Source of the DNA: Rugalucina vietnamica
Lineage: Eukaryota > Mollusca > Bivalvia > Lucinida > Lucinidae
Length of the DNA stretch: 64,000 bases
Assembly (NCBI GenBank): GCA_964017185.1
Contig: OZ024869.1
Span: forward strand, 57,438,761 to 57,502,760
Direction: 5' to 3'
Shown: one piece after another, positions 44,994-59,587 of the stretch
Layout of the letters: each line of letters starts with the position of its first letter
Position numbering within the stretch: the first letter of the stretch is position 1
Notes under the pieces: model-generated
Seen by the model: only the letters and a program-made list of their open reading frames with translations
Database searches by the model: none
What the model was told of the DNA's origin: nothing
Position numbers and translations under genes: made by a program

Positions 44994-46239
44994 AAATGTC
45001 AATTTATGTTGTCTCTGCTTGATTTTAAGTTTCACAAAATGCATAAGGGGTGTCTAAGATTTTAAGTGATGTGTTTAAGTGATGGCTTATTAAGGCAGAT
45101 TAGTGAAAAATCATGCATTTGGTCATACAAGCATGAATTTGGCATGGAGGCTCAGAATGCCCAACTGCTTTGAAAAATATCGCTGTCCAGCGAAAATTCA
45201 AAATGGCAGACAAAATGGTAGCCATTTTCAAGATGGCCGCCCTGAAAGACTACATATTATAGTTTGTTATCCAAACTTCACTGCATTGACTGTTTTTTAA
45301 GTTTTTTTTTGGTATCAAGTCCATGTTTAAGAACCTGGCGGTCATTTACAAAATGGACTCCATTAATGACTTGAATTACAGTTTGTTATCTTCAACATCA
45401 CTGCATTGACCGATTTTTATGCTTTTGGTGTCTAAATATATGTTATTGAACCTATAGAATCTAAATATGCACATCATTTTCTTTTGTTTATAATGTTTCA
45501 TGACATATTTGCCAAATGTAAGGCAAAAACATCTACTTTTAATTAGCAAAAGCTGTTTTTTATGCAACCCTTTTTCTATATTATTCTATTATAATTGCTT
45601 GATAATCTTGTGGTGAATACTGTTTGTGAACCTTTATTCATTTGCAACTGTACAATTCAGTGCTTTTAACTGTTAATTAGTAACATTTGCATCATCCTTG
45701 GCAGTCGCCTGTAGACAGCCATGCTTTGTTAGTTGCCGCTTACAGTTGCCATTGTAGGAGTTAGTGTTGTCCATAGTATCAATTGCTATCAAAACCCCCA
45801 TTCACTTGGACTTTCACTTTACATTTAGTGTATTATTGACCCCCAAATGCATCCCTTCAGTATGCTGAACCGGAGTTGGAAGTATGTCATTGTATGACCT
45901 TAACATTTCGAGCCTAACATCATGAAAGTATACTGTATCACTGGATCTGATGGAAAGGTCATGCCTTCGAAAGACATGATTGCTGAACAATGAGTTCTTC
46001 CATTATTGTAGAGCACCGTCAGACATCACAAATGATACTCAAAAGCCTTGAGGAACATTATCTACACCAGCCTTAGCCTACTATTTTGTCTGGTACTGAA
46101 ACTGCATCCTCATCACACACAAAAACTTTGCAAGGTTGAACACATGCTCAATGTACTTTGGATTAACTTTCTTCTGATCTGAAGTATCCTCAACAGAAGC
46201 AGCACATTTTATGGCCTGCTAAAGTTTTATATCAGTTAA
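44994..46239. other. Unique interval, no recognised gene
   Basis: AT-rich, low-copy DNA. Short frames show no domain and no splice-site context I can support. Confidence 0.5.
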
Positions 46240-46410
46240 AATCCCCTTTAAGATTTTTTTTAATTCATTTGAGACGAGCCAGTCAGTAGGTAGGGCATAA
46301 ACGAGAGTACCTTCGAGTAAAACCACCTGACACATCCGCAAGCAGAACTTGGCTTGTCTCATATGTGCCTATTCAATCTCTAACCCAAACTGGTCACAGT
46401 GGTGAGATTA
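46240..46410 (-). mobile_element. Diverged, truncated SINE
   Basis: Minus-strand match to the SINE at 9464-9724 (AGACAAGCCAAGTTCTGC, CAGGTGGTTTTACTC) with many changes. The tRNA head is only faintly visible. Confidence 0.7.
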
Positions 46411-47777
46411 CTGAAAATAAAATCAGCGACCTTAAAAAGTTGGCATGGAAGTCACCTAGCTCGATTTCAGAATTACTGAACATCATTCAGCAGATCAACT
46501 GTCGTGGTACTTAGCATTGTTTCTAGAAACAGTAGCTTCAATTCTATCACCATAAATGGCTTAGATCTATGATTGTATGACGCTACAGTAAACGCATTGT
46601 TTGTTTGTTTGCCATACATTCCTGTCAACAGCTATGTTATGCACCAGTCATTTGTATCTACAGACCCCCCCCCTAGGGCCGGGGAATAGCGGGGCTTTTA
46701 ACTTTTTGAATTTTAAAGCCCTGGTAAAAGCCCTGGTAGAAGCCAAATTTTTGGTAAAATCTCTGCTAAAAGCCCCAGCCCTCCGGGGACTGACAATGAT
46801 GATGAGTGACTTCAAATGACCTAAGCAATGTGAATAGTCTTTTACAAGCATGGTGCTGAGATTAGGCATAAGTTAGCCCAGTGGTTTCAGAGAAGAATTT
46901 GAACACCTCCTAAAGACACACACCAGAGAGCTTTTGGTATTAAATCAACTTAATTCGTGCTCTTAAAATTTTGCATACTAGTATACAACAGACCTGGGTT
47001 AATCTTAATCGTTAATCATGATTACTTTTATTCGATTGAAATTTTTTTCAATCAAAAATTGTTCTGTAACCGTTGATTTTTACGATTAAAATTAATCATA
47101 CTCTTCTTTGAATACTTTTCAAAAATGTATGTAATCATGATTAATTTCATGAATAAATTTAGATTACATTTGAAAATGTGCCGAACATTCTTTTTCTCAG
47201 AAAGCAAGAATATCTTTAATTATGATAACAGGAATAAAGAGATACATAATATTTAAATTATGCAAACAAACAACATTTATTGAAGTAATAAATTTGCCAT
47301 TAATTTGTCAATTACGTGCAGCCTGTGGGTTGGGACAACGCTCACTAAAAATTCGAGTAAACTAGAGTGCATAAGCACTAAAACTGAAAGACAGACAGAG
47401 CCAGTTATACAGGTGCGATCAGGAGAGCGATATGCACAATAGGCAAACCCGAGTCCCACAAGTATGCCTAAGGTGACTTAGACTGGGCCACTGTCACCCC
47501 CGTAGACGGTATAGTGTAGGTTCGATCTCAAGGATACAAGTTGGTTGTTTTGTGGGGAACAAAGTCAGTGACAATGTAGTAATAAGTTTAGATTAATATT
47601 TTAACTATTTTATTTACAAGTGAATTCCAAGTGATTTAATGAAGTAATGAACTGAATTGATTTAGAATTTAAGTTAAAGCTGCATTTTAGTGTTTAGTTT
47701 GAATTATCCTAGCGGATTGGTTATCAAATGAGGTGAAACCAAATGGGATTAAATTTAGGGGGTGGGAGGATTCAGAA
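46411..47777. other. Mixed low-copy interval
   Basis: It contains a small GC-rich imperfect inverted repeat (46665-46795, GGGGCTTTTA at both sides, AAAGCCCTGGT repeated). A segment near 46991-47105 starts ACAGACCTGGGTTAATC and is rich in GATTAA inversions, possibly a decayed hAT MITE. A weak box-B-like GGTTCGATC lies near 47519. No gene is recognised. Confidence 0.4.
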
Positions 47778-47899
47778 TAAGAGCTGTCGTAGGACAGCGT
47801 GTTTGACTGCTTCTGACCTTTGTCAAACATAAGGTCAAACCCGACCTGTAACCCAAACCATTATGCTCATACATCTCTTTTATTTGCCTTGAAGTTGAT

Positions 47900-49175
47900 G
47901 CAATAAGGCAAAATCACTGAACCATGAAAGTTAACTATAACTACCTAAGATTTAAAGGTCTCACTCATATTGTGAAAGAAGTGTGTTCATATACCAACTG
48001 AGTGCCAAGATACGAGGCAAAATCATTGAACCGTGAAATAAGGTCAAACTGACCTATAAGTACTTCAGGCTCAAAGGTCTAGTCATACTTACTCATAATG
48101 TGAAGGAAATATGATCATATACCCATTGAGTGTTGAGATATAAAGAAATTAGGTCATAGTGACCTATAAGTATCTTTAGATTAAAGGTCTGGTCATACTC
48201 ATTCATAATAGAAAGAAGTATGACAAAATACCAACTCTTGAACTGAGTGTCGAGATATAAGGCAAAATCACTGAACCATGAAATTAGGTCACAGTGAACT
48301 AGGAAAGTTCTTGTCATACGCAAGCATATCGTGAAAGAAGTATGTTCATATACCAGTTGAGTGCCGAGATATAAGGGAAAATCACTCAACCATGAAATTA
48401 GGTCATAATGGCCTAGGACTACTTTAGAGTCAAAGGTCTTGTCATACGCAAACATAGTGTGAAAGAAGTTTGTTCATAAACCAATTGAGTGCAGAGATAT
48501 AAGGCAAAATCACTAAACCATGAAATTTGGTCATAGTGATCTATAAGTATCTTTGGGTTAAAGGTCTGGTCGTCCTCATTCATAATCTGAAAGAAGTAGG
48601 AAAAAAATACCAACTGAGTGTCCAGATATAAGGCAAAATCACTGAACCATGAAATTAGGTCACAGTGACCTAGGAATACTTCAAGGTCAAAGATCTAGTC
48701 ATATGCAAACATATAGTGGAAACAGTACGTTCATATACCAATTGAGTGCCAAGATATAAGGCAAAATCACTGAACCGTGAAATTAGGTCAAAATTACCTA
48801 GGACTACTTTAGGGTCAAAGGTCTTGTCATACGCAAACATAGTGTGAAAGACTTTTGTTCATAAATCAATTGAGTGCCGAGATATAAGGCAAAATCACTG
48901 AACCATGAAATTAGGTCACAGTGACCTATAAGTTCATTGGGGTCCAAGGTCTGGTCATACTCACTCATAATCTGAAAAAAGGATGAAAATATGCTAATTG
49001 AGTGTAAAGTTATAAGGCAAAATCACTGAACCGTGAAATTAGGTCACAGTGACCTATAAGTATACTGGGGTCAAAGGCCTGGTCATACTCACTCATAATC
49101 TGAAAGAAGTAAGAAAATATATTAATTGAGTGTCACGATATAAGGCAAAATCACTGAACCATGGAAAGTAGGTCA
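47900..49175 (+). repeat. 128-bp tandem array in B2 with ERE-like palindromes
   Basis: About ten units. Exact AGGTCANNNTGACCT matches start at 48041, 48151, 48657, 48913 and 49041; others have one or more mismatches (48286 region, 48407 region). GGGTCAAAGGTCT-type DR1-like sites occur in the same units. Confidence 0.9.
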
Positions 49176-49954
49176 ACTGACCCTTACCGTCATGACACAC
49201 AAGTCAGTGTTGCAAAGTCAAAAGATGAATGACCAACCATCTTCCTAAGTTGTTTCTATTAAGAAATAAAAAGAAAAAAAAAATCAGGGAGTTCTAGATT
49301 TTGACCTTTAAGCCCCCCCCCCCCTGACTCTGGGGTCAGAGGTCTGATGTCATGGAACCTAAAGTGTATGAAGTATGAATGCTTTATGATAAGTTGTTGT
49401 CAAGATATGGACTCCTTGTAAAAGTTACACAGCAGTACATCTATTTTTTACAGTGTTCTAGTTTTTAACTTCTAGCCCCCCCCCCCCCCCCCAGGCATGG
49501 ACCCACAAATCCGATGCCATGAAATGAAACTTAACCCTACAGGGTACCTGTGGTCCGAGTATGAAAGCCCTCTGATAAAAGGTTTTCAAGATATAGACTT
49601 CTAGAATACTATATCACAGAAAAGCCATTATTATGAAGGGTGTTCTAGATTTTAACCTCTAGCCCCACCCCCTGGCATGGACCCAGAAATCAAATGCCAT
49701 GGAATGAAAGCCGACCCTACAGGGTGTCAATGGCCCAAGTATCAATCCTTTCTGATGAGTGGTTGTCAAGATATGGACTTCTAGAAAACTTTAACGCAAG
49801 AGTGGCCATTTTTGAAGGTGTTCTAGATTTTAACCTCCAGCTCCAGCCCCCACCCCCTGGCCTGGAACCAGGGGACCGATGCCATGGAATGAAAGCTAAC
49901 CCTACAGGGTATGAATGCTTTCTGATGAGTGGTTGTCAAGATATGGACTTCTAA

Positions 49955-51480
49955 CCAGAGGACCAATGGCCCTGTAAACGCTGACCTGAGACCTGAGATA
50001 TATACATGTACCAATAAACTTTTTAGACTAGAATGGTACAAACTGTGCATGTATATAACCCTAGGGCAGGGTCAGAATAACTCCTGGAGTCAATGTCTTT
50101 TTCAAATCATAAAAATTCAGTCCATTTACCAATTAACTGCAAGTTTTGTCCTTCAAATGACATTTTATCAATTTTCTCCATTCAAATGCATGGGCGATCT
50201 AAGTTGACCTTGCCGTGAAATATGTCAAGGTCATCCCAGTGTCATGATTTATTCAAATTTTGTAGACCTCCGTTCTTTAATGCTTCATGCCAAGTTTCAA
50301 AATCATAGGCCTTCTGGTTCTGAAGAAGAAGATTTTTAAAAAATTTTGCTATTTATAGCCATGGTGGCCATCTTGGTCATGTGACCTTGACCATTTATAT
50401 AAACTTTCATTTCCTCTTCCTTAGGATGCTCCACATAAAGTTTGGCTTTGATTGGCTAAGCAGTTTCTGAGAAAAAGCTGTTTGAATATTATGGTCATCT
50501 ACATGTATATAGCTCCGGGGCAGGGGCAGACAACCCCTGGGCCTAAAATATTTTCATAAGCATAAATCTTCTGTCCAATTGCTCATTCCTAGCAAGTTTT
50601 CTGCCATTACATTACATTTTCCTATTTTTTTTCCAATTCAAATACATTGGCGACCTAAGTTGACCTTGCCGTAAAATAGGTCAAGGTCATCCCAGGGTCA
50701 TGATTTATATAAACTTTGTAGAGCTCCATTACCAGATGCTTCACACAAAGTTTCAAAGTCAAAGGCCTTCTGGTTCTGAAGAAGAAGATTTTTAAACGTT
50801 TTTGCTATTTATAGCCATGGCCGCCATCTTGGTCATGTGACCTTGACTATTTATATAAACTTTCATTCCCTCTTCCCAAGGACACTCCAAATGAAGTTTT
50901 GCTTTGATTGGCTTAGCGGTTTCAGAGAAGATGTTTGAATATTATGGTCATATACATGTATATAGCCCCAGGGCAGGGGCAGACAACCCCCAAGGGGCTA
51001 AAATTTTCCATTAACATTCATCTTCTGTCCATTTGCCTATTCCCAGTAAGTTTTACCCATTAAATAGTATTTTACCATTTTTTCCCATTCAAATGCATTG
51101 GCGTCCTAAGTTGACCTTGCTGTAAAATAGGTCAAGGTTATCCTAGGGTCATAATTTATATAAACTATGATGGGCCCGCATCCCCGATGCTACATACCAA
51201 GTTTCGTGGAAATCGGCCCACTGGTTCTGGAGAAGAAGATTTTTAAAGGTTTTTGCTATTTATCGCCATGGCGGCCATCTTGGTAAAGTGACCTAGACCA
51301 TTTATATAAACTTTTGTTGCCCCTTCCTTAGGATGCTCCACATGAAGCTTGGCTTTGATTGACATAGTGGTTTCAGAGGAGAAGATCTTTGAAATTGTGG
51401 ACGACGGACCACCACGGAAGGACGCCGGAGCATGGGTATACTATTAGCTCACCTGTGAGCCTTCGGCTCAGGTGAGCTAA
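49955..51480 (+). mobile_element. Family-A pearl-like element A4, complete
   Basis: It begins CCAGAGGACCAATGGCCCTG and ends TAGCTCACCTGTGAGCC, GGCTCAGGTGAGCTAA. Both ends are intact and about three core units of a diverged subfamily lie between. It sits in an A-rich spot of B2 (GGACTTCTAA before, AACTTAAACGC after), showing the insertion preference of the family. Confidence 0.85.
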
Positions 51481-51586
51481 AAAACTTAAACGCAAGTGTG
51501 ACGCACACGCGCACAGGAACGGTAATGGGAACGTGGATGACCAAGGTGACTGCAACAGCTCTATGCACTTCTTGCAGTCAAGCTAA

Positions 51587-51854
51587 AACACGGCCACCAA
51601 TCCAGCTCTTTCATAGCAAAATGCAATGATTTGCGGTATTTCCCACTATGCAGCTGCGGAGTTTGAAATGTGTAAACGACTTCAAGTTCTCTAGTTTTAT
51701 TATCAATTTCTCCTTTTTAAAGACATCTTTCAAAAATCAGAGAATGACATGATGTGAGTAATTTATCTAGCTTTTTTCACCTCCAGCCGATCTGCTGAAA
51801 ACATAGCACGTGGTCTGGAATCACTTTTGAGGTGAGTGCAACACATGGGTTTTT
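51587..51854. other. Unique spacer before the long inverted repeat
   Basis: Low-copy sequence between B2 and the visible start of the L inverted repeat. It may belong to L, because the right-hand partner is cut off by A5. Confidence 0.4.
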
Positions 51855-52599
51855 AGGTTGTATGCTAGATTTTCAACACAAACACACTGAATAACCTAGT
51901 TTTCCAACTTATGCAATGCGTCCATTTTATTTGGAAGATCTTATTTTGACTAATGGTGAAGATTTATGACCATAAACGTCATTTGCATGCCTCTTATTTG
52001 AAAATAATCGATAAGCGATGAAGAAAGAAGACTAGCTATGAAGAAAACTTGTTACACTATGAGCTAGAGCAGTCCAGTTGATTGTACTATAGGGCACTTT
52101 CATGTTAAATTAGAGAAAAAATTCCCAGACGGTGCCCCAAAAAAGTACCCTTGCACTGAAGCGATATATGACTTTTCCTTTTGTTTTTACCCTAAATCAC
52201 ATGGGAAATACTTTGGAATTGACTTTAATTCATTTGCATAAAAATTATTGGAATTCAAATTCAGAAATGTTAATTTTTAAAGAAAACCAAAAATTTTCTT
52301 ATTGTAGGGGATTTGAATGCTGATAAGGGTATTTTGGTGAAAAAAAGTTGTCAAAATGGTAATCAGGTATCATATAAATTGCAAAAAACACCCATTTGTT
52401 TTTCATTTCAATTATACAGGTTACAATTTAAATTGCAGATTATGAACTGAAGTAAAAACTGGATTTCACATCCTTATTTCTTTTGTTGTTCTTATACTGT
52501 ACACTGCAAGTCAATAATTTTTGGTATACAGCATTGGAGTTAGGAGGTTTAACAACTGGCAAATTCTTTTATTGAAAGGAACAGCGGTTTTGTCATAGG

Positions 52600-53720
52600 A
52601 AGATGTCCCAAAAGTATGTCCTCACCAGAACAATGTTCTGGAGAGGACATTTAAAGGGACAAGGTGTTTAACAAACAATGTGTTAGCTTATGAGAAAATG
52701 GAATAGTTTCTATTTATATTTAATGAAACTGTAATAAAATACATCAACATGAGACCAATAGAACCTTACAGAACTTTACGGAACTCCATGTTTAACAGAT
52801 AATGTATAACACCAAAGAAACGCATGAAGAGCTGTGCCAAGAACATTAATATCATGATAGCAAATAGTTCTTGCAGATCTATGTACTTGTACCCTGGCAT
52901 GGTATATTACCCACAAAATATGTTTGCTTTATGCATATAGCTGCTAAATTTAATCCCTATAGCTGTTCTGGAGAGGACATTTTTTGGGACAAACTTTAGA
53001 CTGCCAAATGTTTTTGAAGTTCATTATATTTTTGAACTCCATTAAAGTTTTCATTTAAATATTACACAAAATTTATGAAATATATCAAGACAAGACCAAT
53101 AAAAAATTAAGAAACTCTTATTCATAATGGATAATGAAAAACACCAAAGAAGCATTTGACATGTTGTGCCAAGAGCCAAAAATCAATATCATTATACTAC
53201 CCTGCTGTTTACATATTAATACTTGCAAATCTTTATACTTGTACATTGTCAAGGTACATTAGACACAAATAACTTTGCTTCATGTGTATCACTATTATAT
53301 CTAAATACACATCATTGTTCTGGAGAGGACATTAATTTTGGGACAAACCTTAGACTGTCATGTTTTTAAAGTTGTATCTAATTTTTGAACTCCATTGAAG
53401 TTTTAATTAAGATTTTACACAATATTAATAAAATATATCAACATATGATCAATAAAATTTTAAGCAACCCTTTATTTTGTAAAAGAAAATGTATAACACC
53501 AGAGAAACATTTGACATGTTGTGTCAAGAACCTACCATTAGTAATATGAGCTCATCTGTTGTTAGCAAAATAAAACTTGCAAATCTATATACTTGTATAT
53601 AGTAAATGCATATCAACTACAAAACATCTTTGCTGAGTATGTTCAGCTGTTTAATGTAATCAACATTGATGTTCTGGAGAGGACAATTTTTGGGACAGAC
53701 TTTATATTCCCTGAAATTAT
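52600..53720 (+). repeat. Tandem repeat of about 350 bp in L
   Basis: Four units marked by GTTCTGGAGAGGACA at 52635, 52965, 53316 and 53671, each followed by TTTGGGACAAAC-type sequence and containing ACATGTTGTG-CAAGA and ACACCAAAGAAAC blocks. Related marks recur at 56640 (inverted), 56990, 57157 and 60472. Confidence 0.8.
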
Positions 53721-56700
53721 GAATCTTGTCATGTGTTTGAAGTTCATCTGACACAAACTTGGCTGTACAGCCACAGAAGATGGTTGGAGGCTTGAAATTG
53801 CATATTTAGAATAAAGAGGAATTGTACTATCGATGGAGCAAAAAACAGAGTGATCAGCCTGCGCAGTTACTGCGCAGCTGATCTGTGGCTTTGTTTTCGT
53901 ATAAGCAAATTGTCTGTTTTCTCATGCAGCGGCTCATTTGGCACTATGAAGAGAAAAATAAAAAAAAGTTTTCATCTAAAGGGGGTGTTACAAATGTGCC
54001 ATGCATGGATTTTCTTTAAATTTTACTCATACGTAGGTCATCATATATGAGCTTTGAAAATGCATAGATTGAATTAAATAATTAATTATAGGACTCAGAA
54101 GGCAACCCTGGCTCACTCCCACGATGCCATGATACCTGCCATCATCTTTGTGTGTCCAAAATCTTTAGTTTTACCATTTTCCAAGATTTATCACGTGGAT
54201 TGGCTCGAGAACATTCCAGGCATTACACTTACACCGTAAAAACATTTTACAGAAGAATAAGTATATTGATTTTCTGATGAAATGATTAAAACATTTCTCG
54301 ATTTTTTCTCTTAAATTTACAAAAATTACCAAATTCAACTTCAAAGATAAATATGTTCCAGTCTTTGTCAAGATACCATATTTGCATAAAAACATGCCAT
54401 ATATATCTTCCTGATTTGAGCAAAATTGCATGATAATTCAAAACCGGTAACATTGTCATTTTTAACATTATACACGTATACATGTAGGTCACGTTTCATA
54501 ATTTTAAGAAATGTTGAAATAATGCTCCAAAACATTATTAAAAAGAATTGAATTTTGATCTGCATCATTAATGCACCTTTCTTGCACACAATGTGCTAAG
54601 ATAATCCTAAATGGCATATATTAAGTTAGTTTATGTAAATGAGTGGTCACCTTTTGGGAAATAGCCATTCTCTTGGCAAACTGTACATTTTCATTGTACC
54701 AGTAAATATTTGTTATTCCGTTTGCTTTCCACTTGGGATTTTAGGCGGAATGTTGGTTCTAATTGCACCAGCTCCTGGTCATTGCTTACATTTACCTAAC
54801 TAAGTATAGACTTTGCCAAAAGGATGTTATTCATGGTGGTCTTCTACTATCTGTTTTTCACACTTGTTTGTTTTCTTTAGGTTTAGAACTATATAAAGTA
54901 ATTCGAAAATAGCAGTGAGACCAAATGGCTTAAAATTTGCCTTCTGTTGAATCAGTTCTAAAAGCTAAAATATTATTCTAATGAGGAAAAACTAGAGGAT
55001 GCTTAACTTTGTGTAACTGATAATCAGATGTTATGATTCTCATATAGGAGTGAGGCAGGGAGATCCGTATGTGGAGTTGTCTAGGGATAAACTGAATTTC
55101 TTACTCTTTGTTATTTACTCCATGCAAAATGACACAATATTTACCAATAAAATTTAATTTTTCAACGACACAAGTGGAAATTTTGACAAATAATCACTGT
55201 ATATTACTATAACATACCAATTCCATACCAGTTGTAAGGTTTTAAGAAGGGGAGCTAGAGTACCCCTTACTGTATCTAATTTTAATACTATGATTTTCAA
55301 GATACGATCTGATTTTGCACTCTACATGAGATTTAACAGACCATAAATTCTGTGAAGCCATAAGTATTTTAAACATTTTGCCCTCAGTAAAATGTAACAT
55401 TACTGCATTACATATGTTACCCACATAAATGCTTGTAAACTAAACATCAAACCAAAATCTCCTAGAAAATGTATGCATGTTAGGCCAATTATGAAGTATG
55501 CTTTATCGTAAAGGTAATTCCACTTTGTATCTTCACATTCCTTTGGATCTTATTCAACCTTTTAAATGTATATTGTAGGTTACAAACATAACATTCTTCA
55601 AAACTGAATATTTAAAGTTATTTAAAGTTAAGATTTGCTCTGTGAAAATTAAATTCGGTAAGTTACATTCGTTCATATCATAACAAACATCTTGTTGTTA
55701 GTGATTTTCCTTTTCATACAAATGCAAACATTATTCTCGCATATTATGTGTTCTTATCTGTTACACAATCCTTCAAAAATACTAAGATAGGGTTTGCATC
55801 AAAATAATACATTGAATGATGAATAGATGTCACAAAAACAAATTGAGTAATGAACTTTTAACCTTTTCTTGAGATTAATATCATGGTACATGTACTGTGA
55901 TGTTCAAGGAAATATAATTTCTTAATTTGTGATTTTGTAACATCGTAATTAAATAAGGATAAAACAACTCCTTGATTTAGCAAATGCATTAACTTACATT
56001 TTATATATATAAAACATTCTTTTGAAATAAGAATAAAAAGTTCAAATCTTAAAGATCTGTGAAATTTGTTCATAGTACATATTGCGCTGAATGTAACATA
56101 TGTAACAGATTGAAATATAACACAGAGACAACTTCTAAATTCATAAAGATCAATAATATTGCATTGTAAACCCTGCAGTTATACTAATATGATGTTAAAA
56201 CACAAAACTTTATTGAAATCAATAAATTCTTCAAGTCTGTCTAAATGGTAACAGGGTATAGGGTCTGTGTGGTGTGTTTCATTTAAAACTTGCTATAATC
56301 ATATAAATTGCTAATAACAAGCACACAGGAAAAGTCCTACAGTCATAAATCATTTATTTAAGTACTTTGAAATTGTAAATTAACAAGTTTGCATTTTGAT
56401 AAAATAAGGGTCATATGTAATGAATGTAACAAACAACTGTAGCATTATATTTCTATTGGGAATATAAGGGAAATATATATCCTGGTGGATTTAAAGAAAG
56501 ATTATCAATATAAAATAGCCCTTTAAAAGGATTAAACACAGTCTACAATGTTCAGATATTTAAAAATATAAGATATGAATATCATACATGAGGTACAAGA
56601 AGTTGTGTCGCAAATTCAAAGTATGTCCCAAAAACCAAAAAATGTCCTCTCCAGAACATTATTTTACTGTTTTTTGGGATGCATACTATCAAATTCCTTT

Positions 56701-58506
56701 AGGATATATACATCCACAGTTCAATACTTCGTTTTACATTGCTATAAGAAATGAAATTTCATAAAATATGAATGAAAATAGTTGTTATATCGGCAACTGT
56801 CTCATTTCACATCTTAATGTCTTCTGTATGTGAGGTCAAATTTACAATTTTACCAAAAGTATAAAATACTGAAGCATACTTGGGGACATTTTCAAGTACA
56901 GTGTCATTTCAGCAAAGATAACAAAACTTAAAAAAAAGACATTAGTGGTCAATAAACCCTAAAACCTTTAATTTATAATAGAAGGCCTAATGTTCTGGTG
57001 AGGACATTTGCTATTTTCGATGTATTCTGTCAAATTATGATTACAAAATCAGTACCAGATGACAGCCAGCTCAACAGGATAGGAGATAACCTGGAATTTT
57101 AGCACATTTTCATCACATTTTGCAACAGCAAAGCTGTATTTCAGAAAAAAACATTGTTCTGGTGAGGACATTTTTTGGGGACAATGCATGGTAAAGTTCT
57201 TTGGAAGGCTACTATTCTTGAAACTGTTGACAGAACCATAAAGATGTTCATTTATTCAGTTACTGGGACATTTAAAAGACCCATATCGAATAGTCGCATT
57301 TGACGATTCTCTTGTCGTTAATATATCAACAACATGTTTCTTATTAGGCTAGAAAGTCAAATTTTCTAATGTTTTACATTTTGAACACCTTTTTATCGAA
57401 AACAAAAATGCGCTTTACGCGGTGTCGGAATAGGGCCGAAAAATCAAAGGGGAAAAACTCTAGCGAGACCAAACCGGAAGTGACGTTTAGTCGTACAAAA
57501 TATCAGTCATTTAAATGAAAGACACACAAAGTAAATGCTTACACAAAACATTTATCACAAATTTTACACCATGCAACGCCGACGTTTTACTTTTTCTTGT
57601 TCTTTGATAATTATCAACATTATCGGAAACATTTTATAAACAAAACATAAAAGGAAAATAAATTATGGTACATTACTTGCATGTGAAAATAGCATTTCGC
57701 ATAAAGTCCCGCATTTGAACCAGTTTTTATCACTGACAACTTCTCGTAGTTCATAATCTTTCTTTTGTTACGGCCGCTAAAACAACAAATTTGAATACCC
57801 GACACTTTTATTACCTTACCTTACGCGGTGTGTATGTCGGTGATCTATGATGTTTTAATGTGACACACGCCGACACACGCCGCTAGAATGCGGCATATAT
57901 CACTCGGCGGCACGTGGCAGATACTCAAAGACATTCCAATCTCATTGAGTAAACGAGTCTACCGACATTGTTTTTGTTCTAGATATCCTAATGCTTGAAT
58001 TAAAAATAGACTACTATTATTTTGATCTTTCTTTCTACATTTAATAGAATGTGCACGCATTTATTATGATATGATTTTTAAGTAAGCGACGTCATGAGAA
58101 GAATTGCATAAACCAAGGTGGAATTCCTATGATTTTATGTGACGAATGTATAAGTTGTATTTAAAATGGTAGTAACCCCATGCAGTCACGACGCATATGC
58201 GCACGAGACGTTCAAGCGCAGGCACCACCCAATTCATTCATCCCCCCTTCCTGACCTTTATTTATATTTTTAAAAAGGTAGAGACGATGACAGGCTAGCT
58301 GTTAAATGCCGGTCCCACTTACGATTGTCTAATTATAAGTTTATTGATAAGACTGCGTATGCAAAATATGTATTTTCTTTTCCAACGTGATTCTGCCTTC
58401 TTAATTTTGCACATCGGTGTCAAAGAAATGATTCATATTAAGACAATCGTAGTGCAATCTTAGGCGCAGTAGGACCGGGACTTTACGCGGCTGCATTAAA
58501 ATATTA

Positions 58507-58560
<54 letters not shown>

Positions 58561-58575
58561 AGGCAGGCAGAGAGA
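58507..58575 (+). repeat. (AC)n(AG)n compound microsatellite
   Basis: About eight AC units run into about sixteen AG units, then GGGAGGGAGGCAGGCAG and AGAGAG. Confidence 0.95.
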
Positions 58576-59548
58576 GATGTGGTTCGGAAAACACGGCATA
58601 TGACTTACATGAACAAGTGTATCGTAATGTTTTCTTATGAAAACATGATGAGCGCTCAGTATACCCATATTTGCGGTTTTGCTTCTTTATCAAAACATTG
58701 ATGTCGATACGTGTAATTGTTAACTGGACTTCTGTATATAATGATGATTGTTTTAACAACTACATGCACCTTTATTATTGTGCGTAACCCCCAAAATTAA
58801 GTACGGATTAAATCTGGTCCCTCGGGGCTTGTGTTTTACGGCGTTTTACGAATGCGCGAATTGATATATCAAATGCGCAGATTTTTTTTTTTTTACGAAT
58901 GCGCGGAAAAAAGACTATCAAATGCGCGTTTAAATTGCGCGGAAATCAATTGCTTTTACAGGTATTTTAAGGTTTTAAGGATTGTATCTCGCTATCATGA
59001 CCGAAGTTATGGAAGCGAGATTCAACCACAGTTCAACCAGCGTTGTATTCAATGTCTGTTGCCCCCTGCTCACCAACGGGGAGGTGGCAGTCAGAGTACA
59101 ACATCAATTCTATAAGTATAGGCCTAACCATTGTGTAACAAGCTTTTCTTTCCACTATTAGTGTCAGAAATTTTAAAATCCATGATGGCATGATGGATAC
59201 AACAATATTCTTGGATAAAATACAAGTTAAAAACACTTTAAAACGTCTAAAAGCATGTTAAAACGGTCGTATCTGTCCAAAGCCAGTGTGAACATATGTT
59301 AGGCTAATTACCCTAAAGGCCATTCGCGCAATTGATACCTTGATTTCACGCGCAATTCAAACAACGTCACGGTATGATTTTCGCGCAAATGATATACGGC
59401 CGTGTTTTATTGGTTAACCGTGTTGATTGCACATGATTTGTATTTGTTGATTAACATTAATATTTGCAAATGTGTCCTTAAAGAATGAATGTACTTGAAC
59501 ATCTTTTTATTCGCTGGAATGGAAAATGATGTAAGTGATTTGTACACT

Positions 59549-59587
59549 AGAGAGAGAGAGTGAGAGAGTGAGAGAGCGAGAGAGTGT
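59549..59587 (+). repeat. (AG)n microsatellite
   Basis: AGAGAGAGAG interrupted by TGAGAGAGTGAGAGAGCG. Confidence 0.85.

Larger units (their letters stand above)
47778..51586 (+). mobile_element. Pearl-like / HINE element, family B copy 2 (B2)
   Basis: It starts TAAGAGCTGTCGTAGGACAG and ends TGCACTTCTTGCAGTCAAGC followed by TAA, matching B1 at both ends. The core holds the same 128-bp array (47900-49175) and the same downstream block with GATATGGACTTCTAGAA and CCTCTAGCCCCACCCCC. It contains family-A element A4 (49955-51480), absent from B1. The terminal motif pair has changed in step on the two sides (GTTTGACTGC, GCAGTCAAGC). Confidence 0.85.
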